The position numbers were made by a program, and so were the translations under genes. Positions 23,670 to 32,803 of a stretch of DNA of 64,000 bases are shown here, piece by piece. The notes under the pieces were generated by a model that worked only from the letters and a program-made list of their open reading frames with translations, had not been told where the DNA came from and made no database searches. The DNA lies in assembly GCA_002077045.2 (NCBI GenBank), contig KZ111166.1, positions 138,121-202,120 on the forward strand, read 5' to 3'. Position 1 is the first letter of the stretch; each line of letters begins with the position of its first letter. The DNA comes from Rachicladosporium sp. CCFEE 5018 (Eukaryota > Ascomycota > Dothideomycetes > Cladosporiales > Cladosporiaceae).

Positions 23670-25305
23670 CTAAGCCAACCCACAGGCCTTATCAATCACT
23701 TGATCACTGCTCGTTGCCACTAGCTCATTGCCGTTCGCAAACCGCACGAGGCTGTTGGTACTCGTGTCGAACTCAGGCCAGACGAAATTCCCGCCTTCAG
23801 GAAGCGGTGCAGTAGGTGCGACGGACGGGTTGGACGCGAAGGATAGCCACAAAACCTTAAGAAATCGGGACACTTCGTACTCGTACTCAGTGGAATTGCC
23901 TCGAAATTCGTAGTGCGTGCCGAATATGAGTGGGAGCTCGGCTAGGAGTGTGTTGGATCTCTAAATGAAGCAAGATGGGGTGACTGAAGCAGGGAGATGT
24001 ACAGCTGTGGTATGCGCCCATTCATGGCAATGAAGATACGTTGCTGAAATTACCAGCATACTGATAGCGGTAGGTTGGAACAATCTTATGCGTCACGCGA
24101 TTGCTGAGAAAATTGTCAGACTGAGTTTAGACATAAACCTCATCCAGCGGAGGTATGGGACGTACACGACTTCTCTTGCAACCGGGCAAGCGATGATATT
24201 ATTCGCGACGTTCTGTAGTGTCGCCGCACCAGGTCCGTCAGGCGTGAACGGTACAAAACCGGCTCCCTCGTTTGCGTTGGACCCTATGATAGCAGGCTAT
24301 GTGGTGTAAGCTGCTGTCTCTCTCGGTAGGTGCAGCTCAAGGGTAAAACTCATGATTTTGGCCACAAGACCCTTTGCCGCACGATCGGAGTAGTTGGAGA
24401 AGACAGTGATATCGTCAGGCACCGGCGTGAAGCTGAGCGCATGTCAGTAAATGGCCGTCCAAGCCCATGTTGCACACTTCACTGACCTGACCCCAGAAGG
24501 TGATCCTCTCCGGGTCACCATCGAAAGCGGCAATGTTGTCACGGGTCCACTCGACGCTGCATGCGTGTCAGTATAGGGGCAGAGAGTTACGTCCACGTGG
24601 TTTGCGTACACCATCCGCTGATCGAGAAGGCCGACATTGCGATTGCCCAGCGCCTTGGCGTTCGGGAACCCGAAGACATTGACACGGTAGCTAGACAATG
24701 TGGTCAGCTTCAACGGAGTCTTTGCAGCTTAGTCAACTTTCCACTCACTTCAACACGACGACCAAGTGATTTTGCGTCCTCTGGATCCACTCATCGGGGA
24801 TCTTGTACACCGAATCGGCGCCTCCACTAGTGAAGCCGCCACCAGGGACATACACGAAGACTGGCAGCTTCTCCCGCTCGCAAGCCTCGACTGCTGGCGC
24901 CCAGATGTTGAGATACAGACAATCCTCAGACTGCCCGCCATTGATGAGGAACTGTGGCACCTGTTCCGTATAGATCGTCTTACCAGAGCCAGCCTGCTGC
25001 ATACAGCTGGGAGCCCAGCTTGTCGCGTCGATGGGTCCGGCCGCGGATTTACGGACCGGAGGCGCGAAGCGAAGAGAGCCTACAGGTGGTTCTGCGTATG
25101 GTACTCCAATGAATTGGCGCACTGCTGGAGCCGTTGAGTTGACGAAGCCATGCACGAGGCCGCTGCTCGTCTGGACTGAGAGACCATCGCCTTTGCCATG
25201 CCAGCCATGATCGGGCCTTCCATGTTCAGGCCTGCCGTGACTTGGCCAGGTAGGTGCACATGCCGCGCCAGCGACCAGAGCAAAAAGTAGGATTGGAGTC
25301 TTCAT
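23670..25305 (-). pseudogene. type-B carboxylesterase remnant, copy A
   Basis: The first exon is intact: signal peptide MKTPILLFALVAGAACA, His/Gly-rich stretch, FIGVPYAEPPVGSLRFAPP, and SEDCLYLNIWAP. Exons 2 and 3 (YRVNVFGFPNA, VEWTRDNIAAFDGDPERITFWGQ) follow. About 0.28 kb present in copy B is then missing between roughly 24437 and 24442; it carried the GQSAGG nucleophile serine exon. Further on, the conserved LPWMGAYHS reads LP-TGA-MGAYHS, a nonsense codon just before the catalytic His region. The last exon, ending DKACGLA, is open. Without the nucleophile Ser and with an internal stop it cannot make an active esterase. Confidence 0.9.
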
Positions 25306-26536
25306 TTTGTCAAGTGGAGGATGCTTACACTTCAAGCTGGCTGGGAAGTTGGTCACGATGTGATGGTAGGCCATCCTTTTGACTTGCGAACGTCGGAAGA
25401 GCCTTCTCCCACTCCTCACGACGATCTTCATGGTCTCGTCTGCCGGATTCTGTCGACATCGCTTCATCTTCGGTTGCTTCTATAGCGAACGGCGCTATCC
25501 CCAGAATCCGCGAAATGATGGAGATAGTTGTGGAGAAAGCGAGCGGGGTCGGACATTGAATGTCGGTTGCATGCAAGGTACGAAGCCGACGACAAGCCGT
25601 GGGCAGAAGACATAGCCGAACAGCGAGAAACAGCGCCAGTGGAGCATCTTTGGCAAGTCGTAATAGCAACAGGGAGACTGCTTCGGACTCAGTTTGCCGT
25701 CCACCTGCGCGTACGTCACAGACGTGAGCGACTCCAGGGTTAAGCCAGCCGAGAGTAGCCTCTACTTGCGGCCAAGAACGCTTGACTGGCTTAGGCGAAG
25801 CTTGATTGATGCAGGTGCTCAGCATTCTTGGTTGCTCTGGCTTTGGGAACGTAGCCAACACTACTGAATGCCCGACCGCAGTAGTCAAGTCTAATGTTGC
25901 TACACCTGTGAGACCAGGAAACAAGCACCAATAATCGTATGCAGTATCTGCCTCTCGCAGTCACTATATTCCAGCTCCGGAACCTCGCTGGCAGCGGCAA
26001 AGGCCAAGAACCAGGTGAGTGGAAAAGTAGAGGAACATCAAGGCAAAGATGTCAAATCGAGGCATGTGTAATGCATATCTGTCCCTGCTCAACGCTGCGC
26101 CAGATACTTCAGCAGAAGTCTGGGAATACAGTAGTACCACAAGTGTTGCATCTCCCCCAATGTATACCCGATGAAAGCTCCAAGCCTGTATAATTATGGT
26201 CTCATATGTCTGTGGAAGACAGCATCGCGGACAAACCAAGCGCGCCAGCGTTCTCGATCTTCCGGAGGTCCTGTCAGAGCAAGTCTACCACGTCAGCCAA
26301 CGCCGAACGAGCTCAGTCGAGCTTCGTCGGCATGCCGGGTAGCGCTGGCTGGCTATGTTGGAAGACGAACGTATTTAGACTGTGCCAGTGCTCCGAGTTG
26401 GCAAAGCTGCGGTCTTGTCAGCAATGCACAGCTTCGTCCCGCCCGTCCAGTAAGCACGCAAATAATGTGATAGGAGATTGTCAAAATAGGGCTCCAAAGT
26501 CCTGTACAAGAAGACTCAAAGGAGAGCCATGCCGTG
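25306..26536. other. 1.2-kb conserved non-coding block, copy A
   Basis: Almost identical to 54983-56215. A 199-codon minus-strand frame (25325-25924) is broken in copy B by a one-base insertion, and a plus-strand frame near 26206 shows only amino-acid-changing differences between copies. Neither behaves like a gene. The block lies between esterase and PXMP4-like genes. Confidence 0.5.
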
Positions 26537-27393
26537 CTATTTGTTATGCCATAGTAGATTCCGCACTCCATCCCAATGATCCGAGTCGCCGTATCTATGT
26601 CGGGGAAAACACCAGTCAGCCCTGTGTCAGTCGATCGTTGCAGGAATACATGCTCGCATCGCAGAAGTGAAAGAAACGCATCAACGTACATATAAGTCAT
26701 GCTGCTCCTCAGACTCGGCTGCAGCGTTTCCGGATAGTACCGGAACAACCACATCACCCCTGCCCAACTCATACTCGCGAACACGGGCCATGTGTTGTTC
26801 CTCACGAGCTCCAATTGCCGCTCGTTCAGGCCCAGTATGCCCTTTCCGCCGTGCCCGCCATATGAGCCGCCGATGAGTGCATTGTCGCCAGGAGGCTGCA
26901 CGGCCATCTTCGCCAACCCCAATACTACTCGTGAGAACACGTAGATGACGATCTGCTGGTTCACACTACTTCGTGCCCCACCATCTTGCCCAAACACCCA
27001 GTACCCTCCAAACAAGCCGGCAAGGAACGCATGCACACCCTCCTCTTTGCCGCCATTCACATTCTTGAGCGCTAGCATACTGCCTTTGTATAAGAACGCG
27101 AACTTTGCCAAGTTCATGGCATGTTGTCGCGTGGCCTTCAGTATGAGTGCAATCTTTTGCCGCACTGTGCCGGAGCGGAAAAGTGTGACCATTACTAGGG
27201 CGTGAGGGAAGCGGATCTTGGTCCCGTAGACGAGGCCATTGCGGACGGCTTTGAGCAGGACGAGAGGTTGGTGGTATTTTGGGTCGAGAATGATCTTCTC
27301 AAGCTCGTGCTGGGACTGTTATCAGCTCCACGATCTATCATACATCGGTCCGCCAGGGCATGGACATACCTGAACGGCGCGAAGGTCGTCCAT
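26537..27393 (-). CDS. PXMP4-like peroxisomal membrane protein, copy A
   Basis: Three exons (27370-27393, 26690-27309, 26537-26594) join to 233 residues. PXMP4/PMP24 belongs to the Tim17/22/23 superfamily and sits in the peroxisomal membrane; its transport role is not well defined. Visible order: MDDLRAVQ, HELEKIILDPKYHQPLVLLKAVRNGLVYGTKIRFPHALVM split by the family's basic loop, helices around GSMLALKNVNGG and HAFLAGLFGGYWVFG, VIYVFSRVVLGLAKMA, ERQLELVRNNTWPVFASMSW, then a C-terminal SMTYIYGDSDHWDGVRNLLW. Introns are 60 and 95 nt. The final exon was chosen because it restores the acidic Y-DSD-W ending typical of the family. Intact, and nearly identical to copy B. Confidence 0.88.
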
Positions 27394-27839
27394 AGCTATT
27401 GGCGCCGCTGAGGGCAAGGCGGAACGTTATAAGCTATGTGATCCCATGTGCCGATGGCAGAGGGCAGCGAGGTAGTCCCTTGATCAAAGAAGGAGGGCTA
27501 CAATATCGATGGACGCTGTCTGTAAGATAGAGGAGACGCTGCGTACGGGTGGCCATTATAGCTCGTGACGGCAATGGATGGACATGTGAGAGTACAAAAC
27601 ATTGGCGTACCTCGGCTAGATCGGGGAGCGACGTCCGGAGCTGCTGGCATGTGAAGAGTGAAGTGAGAGCTTTGAACAGGACGCGAACATGCAGACGATG
27701 ATCATAGCGAGGGAGAGACAATAGGACTCGATACGTGCGAAAACATCTCTATACTCGTCGATTGATCGACACGAGGTATCGACGTGTGGCGGAACGCTAT
27801 CGCCCATGAACACAAAGGCATTGAGAATCCTCCATTACC
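27394..27839. other. intergenic, copy A
   Basis: 446 nt between the PXMP4-like start and the C2H2 gene stop. No gene supported; aligns loosely with 57073-57503. Confidence 0.45.
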
Positions 27840-30217
27840 TCAGACATTGAACAACGGAGCATCAACCATAATCTTCCCCTCCACCATAGAGCTAGGCGGC
27901 GCGATATCGTTGCGGTCGTCCAACTTCAGCTCACCAATCCCATGATCCGACCCAGGCTTATTGTAATCCGCCCTCGCCTGCCTCTTCTCCTCCTTCCTGA
28001 TCTCCCCATGAGGCTTGTTCAGCTCCAAACACACCCAATCGTCAATGATCTTATGGTCCTTATCGAAGTGCTCTCCGATATGTGCTAGACGGTATTGCTT
28101 TGCGGTCACATTCGTCCCTGGTTTTGAAGGCACGATATCTTTGCAAAACCCACACCAGAACTGGCCATGGGCGTCTCGACCAAGTTGCATGGCCTGACGG
28201 TGTTTCTTAACGTCCTTCTGCGAACATCGGTGCGTTTGCGCGAGATGCTTGTCAAATTGCTGACCGAGATAGAAGTTCGCGAAGCAAACTTTGCCACTCG
28301 CGAGCGTCAGGGTGCATTTCCACGAAGTTCGCACAACGTGCTGTTTCTCTTCATGTCGCTTCCAGTCACTGCGGCTGCCCTGACGTGCGTAGCAACGTGG
28401 TGCAGTACATCCGTAGGGTCGTGTGTGCCGCTTCTGATGCTTCCTGCTGCGCATTAGTCGATCGCGCGATTGCAACGAAGATGGCAAGCGCCTTACTTGA
28501 GGTCGCATTTGCGTTGCTTCGTTTTGTTGCATGCTCTGCAGGTGAAAGGCCCTTCGCTTTCCAAGTCATCCAACATGTCTACGATGTGGTCCGTTGGTAT
28601 CTCCGGCAGTCGCTTGGCGGTACCCAGCTCCCATGTGTCGTCCGCGGGCCGCTTGGCAGGTATAGACTGAGGGCCGCTAAGCACGATCCTCGGTATGCTC
28701 CGCTCTGCCAGATCGAGTCCATTCATCGCAGCATCTGTTGTGGAGGATAACTGTAGTCCAGTGGCCTGGTCGTCGGGTCTATGTGTGCGAGCAGTGATGA
28801 AGGGTCTACGTGGGGAAGTATTAGTAACATGCAGAGCTTTGCCCACGCCAGCGAGCTGCTCTGATGTTGAAACCAGAGTGGCCTCTCCATCCAGCCAAAG
28901 TGAGTGCTCACCTTGGACAGAGTATGATCGAGTCATTGCAGAGTCCGTGGTACCGGAGGTGTCCATGTGCTGGTAGTTATCGTTGCGATCAACGACGGAA
29001 GTACCGGGGTAGTATGTTGAAGCATCGCCGTACTCCGTAGCCGTATTACTTGGCCTCTTGCTGGCGTCCCTCTCCGACCTACGGACGAGTCAGTAAAGCT
29101 CATGGTACTCATGCAGGACGCAAAGGGTACACACATTCTGACAAGATGATCAACAGGCATCTCTCTGTGACGTCTTTTGATGTGCGCCTTGAAATTGTCC
29201 AGTCTCGGCCACCATTTGACTTCGCTGTCTGGGGGCGCGATACATGCGGAACAGACGTAGCCTTTCCCTGAACCCTTCTGCGGCGGCATGTTGTGCCTGC
29301 CAGACTTCAGGTGACGGTCGAGGTCGTTCGTCGTTGCAAACCCGGTGGCCTTCTCTTGACAGGGTGAGAACGGGCATTTGAACGGCTTGAGATGTTTATT
29401 CGCATGTTTGCTTTGGCTCGTCAGCATCTGGCTGACGTATCACGAATTCGACAACTTACGCTGCATCAGACGCATTCTTTGGGCGATATACATTGCAAAT
29501 CGAGCACAGTCCATGCTCGATATTTGGTACACGTCGACCTCGACCGCTCGCAGTGTGCACTACACCATCAGATACAGGCGAACTCAACGGAGGTCTACGT
29601 GTGTGCTGTGCAGATCCCACACTTTCGCGGCGTTGCGCATGCCCTGCAGCCTGACAATGATTCCCAGACGGCTGACTGGAGTAGTCTACGTTCGACGCAA
29701 GCTCTGTTGGTTGTGTCTGATACTCCGAATCCTGTTCTGAAGACTCCTCGTCGCTGAATTCTACGATCTGAGGGAGCCCCGTGCCGGGATCTGACATGGC
29801 AGACCGGTGTCTAGCAAAGTCGTTGAAGCGCTGATCCATTGTGACATTGAGTTGCCCAGGAAATGCCATGGGTGCGAGACGCGAGTTGGTGATTAGGTCA
29901 TCCACCGGCGTATTCTCCACAGCGTCCTGGTCTGCGAACAAGTCCTGCAGGATATCCTCGTCCGGCGAGATGGTCTGCCCATGGCCGGCGTCCATTGGAA
30001 ACTGGACATGGTAGGAATTCTGATTCCACTCCCGGCCTGTGGGATCAATCGGCCAGTAATGCTGAGTGTCCTGACCAGGGTAGGCCATCGCGTCAATGCT
30101 GCCATGCTGCCCATAGTTTGGCGTAGGACTCGCTTCGCCACGCCAGTTGATGGTCGTTGCTTGTGGCGAGGTGCCGTGGTACACAGGGAACGAGTGAATG
30201 TTTCTCCTCGACTCCAT
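27840..30217 (-). CDS. C2H2-type zinc-finger protein, copy A
   Basis: Four exons (29460-30217, 29135-29410, 28497-29078, 27840-28446) give 740 residues. Exon 1 is polar and probably an activation region, ending in a CSIC pair. Exon 2 holds zinc-finger modules: FKCPFSPCQEKATGFATTND-LDRH..H, and YVCSACIAP with a distal HIKRRH. Exon 3 is Ser/Thr-rich and ends in FTCRACNKTKQRKCDL. Exon 4 continues KHQKRHTRPYGC, then C-x4-C...DWKRHEEKQH, a CFANFYLGQQFDKHLAQTH unit and FWCGFCK..H. The RPYGC..C..DWKRHE pattern belongs to a fungal-specific group of predicted C2H2 transcription factors. Introns are 49-56 nt and their phases agree in both copies. Target genes unknown. Confidence 0.85.
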
Positions 30218-31605
30218 GACTGACTTATAATAACGAGATTGAGTTTCGTCTTATCTGTCGATCTCTATTCATCAGCCAAAGACACTTTGGTGCTGCCCAA
30301 GATGAAGGGCGTAAGCGGATACTTACATCAAGCATAGGGATGCCGATCTAGGTGGTCGGAATGCTCAAAGAAGAACAAGGCGGGCCAGTCGCGAATCTTG
30401 CTAGCTTATAGCAGCAGATCTGGAGGCAAAGCGAGCAGCATGTGTGGCTTGCGTCTGCGATGGTGGACGGAAGAAGTGCAGCAGCGTAACAGTTGCTTTG
30501 ACCTATTAGCACTTGACACAGTGCATCGTCAATGTACGCTGCCGTAAGAGCTCGCAGAAGGACTGCAAATGTCTAGACAAGTACGATGGTAGTGAGGCGA
30601 AGCAATAGGGCGGGCTGTCTTGTTGGCTAGAGGCTCATGGACTCGGGGAGATCTTCCGCTGATGAGAAGGAGGACTACATGCATGCAATCGACGAGGTCT
30701 GCAGCGCAGCATCTCCCGTCACATGCCGGAAGTCCCTATCCAGTAACACAACAGCATCAATGTGCTCACGGCAGCGAGCAGACGCTTTCATAGGTGCGGG
30801 TGCCCATTGCATTGACTCTGACCGCCAGTATGGGTGTCGTCAGGAAAAAGGCAACTTGGGCGGCCTCACGGCAAGCCACATGGTCCTCTACACATTCATG
30901 CAAGAAGTGCGACGCGAGCCAATGAGATCTCGCGGAAGCGGTGCTCCATCATGGTCACCGAGGCCGCTCTGCAGGGGATTCTTCGCCCCGAGTGTCGCCC
31001 AGGTGGATCCATCGCCCTGAAACGGTGCGATTGCATGTGCAGGATGATCAGCGGGAATGCCGCGGATGAGAAGACGCGGCCTCAATGCGACATGACGCTT
31101 GCACTGGCTGGGCGCTGAGTGGATTACAGGGCGTGATGTTGGCGAAGTGGAGGTGCGTGAATTGAGGCCGCCCTTCTGGTGGACCGTGCATCGATGTAGC
31201 TAGCCGCATCAGGTATGGCGCTTCCTGAGCTTCACTTTGCTCGTACCAAGCTATGGCACATTCCTTACGATCGCTGACCGGTGACAACACACTACTTTGT
31301 AAAACTGCCCCAGCTTGTGCGTATAGGTATCAAGATATCGACTGCGACGCTATATACACTGGAGAGTAGAGCACATCCCTACACAATGCCTTCGATAGCG
31401 ACACATGGCTGGCTATGCGATTTCCTTTGTTCCATCGAGTGACCAGATCATTGTCCGAAAGCGGCTCCCACGCATGAGATCCATGCCGCTATTCTCGCAA
31501 TGAGTCGTCGTGCTGCGCTGTGCTAACGTTCAACACTCCGGGGTTCGGACCGCTCGAAGTGAATTCCAGTGGTGGAACGGAAACACCATGGCCAGCCAAT
31601 CCAGC
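30218..31605. promoter_or_regulatory. 1.4-kb conserved upstream region of C2H2 gene, copy A
   Basis: Strikingly similar to 59877-61265. A likely 5'-UTR intron on the C2H2 strand has donor GTAAGT at 30326-30321 and acceptor AG just before the start codon (30221-30220). Open frames on either strand are short or carry stops in the other copy; for example the plus frame at 30637 meets a TGA in copy B. It serves as the shared upstream region of the C2H2 gene (minus) and the 118-aa gene (plus). An unrecognised RNA gene is possible. Confidence 0.5.
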
Positions 31606-31962
31606 ATGCTGAACGACTTCGTCGGCCTACCCATCGTAATCTCTGACTGGGACGCCATGACAACTTCATCCACATCTACCACGGCCCAGCAGCAGCACTC
31701 GCGCTCCAGCACTGTCTCCACAATTTCAACGACCTCGACGGAATCCTCGACAGCGAAAAATATCGTCACCCAAGGCCAGCAATGGAGCACCGGCTTTAGC
31801 GAATTTGCAGACGATCTCTGGTTGAGAATGACTTCCGGTATGAAGAAGAAGCTGAGAGACGCAGCGGTTGAAGTGCTGAAGAAGACCGATGAGCACTGTC
31901 CAGAGGCTGTGGGCGACAGAATGGAGTGGATGTATGATGACGATGCGCGATTCCTTGATTGA
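31606..31962 (+). CDS. small 118-aa protein, copy A
   Basis: An uninterrupted 118-residue frame. The start at 31606 (MLNDFVGLPIV) is chosen because it is the first ATG shared with copy B; an ATG at 31588 exists only here. Residues 1-20 are hydrophobic with an aromatic DW, 22-60 are a Ser/Thr-rich linker, and 65-118 form a charged helix-rich part (FSEFADDLWLRM, KKKLRDAAVEVLKKTDEH) ending acidic. The two copies differ at only two residues. No family recognised. It could be a small fungal-specific regulator or a binding partner; that is speculation. Confidence 0.6.
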   Translation: MLNDFVGLPIVISDWDAMTTSSTSTTAQQQHSRSSTVSTISTTSTESSTAKNIVTQGQQWSTGFSEFADDLWLRMTSGMKKKLRDAAVEVLKKTDEHCPEAVGDRMEWMYDDDARFLD

Positions 31963-32025
31963 GGCTGTGCTCGCACATACGCATGCGGGAGAACACGCTG
32001 CGCAGGCGGCTCCCGTAGAGAGATC

Positions 32026-32132
32026 CTATGGCTTCAGCGTCCTCACAGCGCTCTCCATAAGCACCTTATCATATAGCTGATGCAGCCACTGCACATGCCA
32101 TGGCATAGGCTGATCCGTGCCCTCAAAGCCCT
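32026..32132 (-). CDS. 3' end of 226-aa protein gene, cut by the gap (copy A)
   Basis: The last ~35 codons (GTDQPMPWHVQWLHQL, ending RTLKP and TAG) match the end of the gene at 61686-62366. The rest would lie inside or beyond the N run. Confidence 0.8.
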
Positions 32133-32232
32133 NNNNNNNNNNNNNNNNNNNNNNNNNNNNNNNNNNNNNNNNNNNNNNNNNNNNNNNNNNNNNNNNNNNN
32201 NNNNNNNNNNNNNNNNNNNNNNNNNNNNNNNN
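32133..32232. other. assembly gap (100 N)
   Basis: Exactly 100 undetermined bases, the conventional length for a scaffold gap of unknown size. Sequence to the left is duplicated DNA, sequence to the right is not. Confidence 1.
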
Positions 32233-32803
32233 GGGCGGGAGTTCGTGAAGTGAAGTGCGATTATGACTTGTAAGGCAAGGCGAGGGGAGCTGCCTGCTTG
32301 GGCCAGGACGTTATCACTCCTCCCAGCGTGGAGAGTCTTCGACCGACGATTATCGACCAGCGAGAAGAGGCGAAGCAAGCATGTCAGCATAGCGAAAGTA
32401 GAAGACAATATGTACTCATGGTCGTGAGATCGATTGGATCAACTCCACAATGCGGGCCGGTTTTAGACCGTGCACGTGTCGAGGATCTGCTTCAACTGAG
32501 CTGCCCAATCGAGACTCGTTCAGACCCAGTCATGATGGTCCTGATGCAGGAGAGCGGCAGCCATGCAGGCCAGGTACGTCGTTCATCACGAGCCGGCTCT
32601 GGCAGCCGTAGGTCAGCCTCACATTCATCTTCCGGTCATGAATTATCCCTTCTGCCATCACACGACACGTCCACAAATGCCGGGCCTGAGGCCGGACCGA
32701 GATCGGAGCGTAAGTCCTACCCATCTGATCAGATAACCTCTTATCTGATCCCTCGCTCTACGTGCACCATCACCATCACTCATATGTCCAGCTCACCGTG
32801 GCC
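32233..32803. promoter_or_regulatory. upstream region of siderophore transporter gene
   Basis: 570 nt with no supported gene. It contains the paired ATCAGATAA sites near the transporter start. A weak plus-strand frame overlaps it but has no family similarity. Confidence 0.5.
32728..32749. promoter_or_regulatory. inverted pair of iron-GATA-factor sites
   Basis: ATCAGATAA at 32728-32736 and its exact reverse complement TTATCTGAT at 32741-32749 are separated by CCTC, 55-76 nt before the transporter ATG. Both match ATCWGATAA, the published consensus for SreA-type GATA repressors of iron uptake. The upstream bases extend to a perfect ATCTGATCAGAT palindrome at 32723-32734. Confidence 0.75.

Larger units (their letters stand above)
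10260..32132. repeat. copy A of a >=21.9-kb direct segmental duplication
   Basis: Gene order and sequence from 10260 to the gap match 39321-61792 in the same orientation. The left edge is sharp: homology starts at the GGGCTTGTGG inside the ankyrin gene (offset 29061). The last bases before the N run match 61781-61792 (offset 29660), so copy A has no visible right boundary. Large differences include a ~0.74-kb replacement at 13140-13875 and a ~0.28-kb deletion in the esterase. Confidence 0.95.

Noticed and set aside
25325..25924. 199-codon minus-strand ORF next to the esterase
   Set aside because: A one-base insertion breaks it in the otherwise near-identical copy B, and it shows no domain or splice context.
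26171..26670. Cys/Ser-rich plus-strand ORFs overlapping the PXMP4-like 3' end
   Set aside because: They run antisense to a recognised gene, and the differences between copies change residues without silent changes.
30637..31118. Plus-strand ORFs upstream of the C2H2 gene
   Set aside because: The first meets a stop codon in copy B; differences in the others are mostly amino-acid-changing. Better explained as conserved non-coding DNA.
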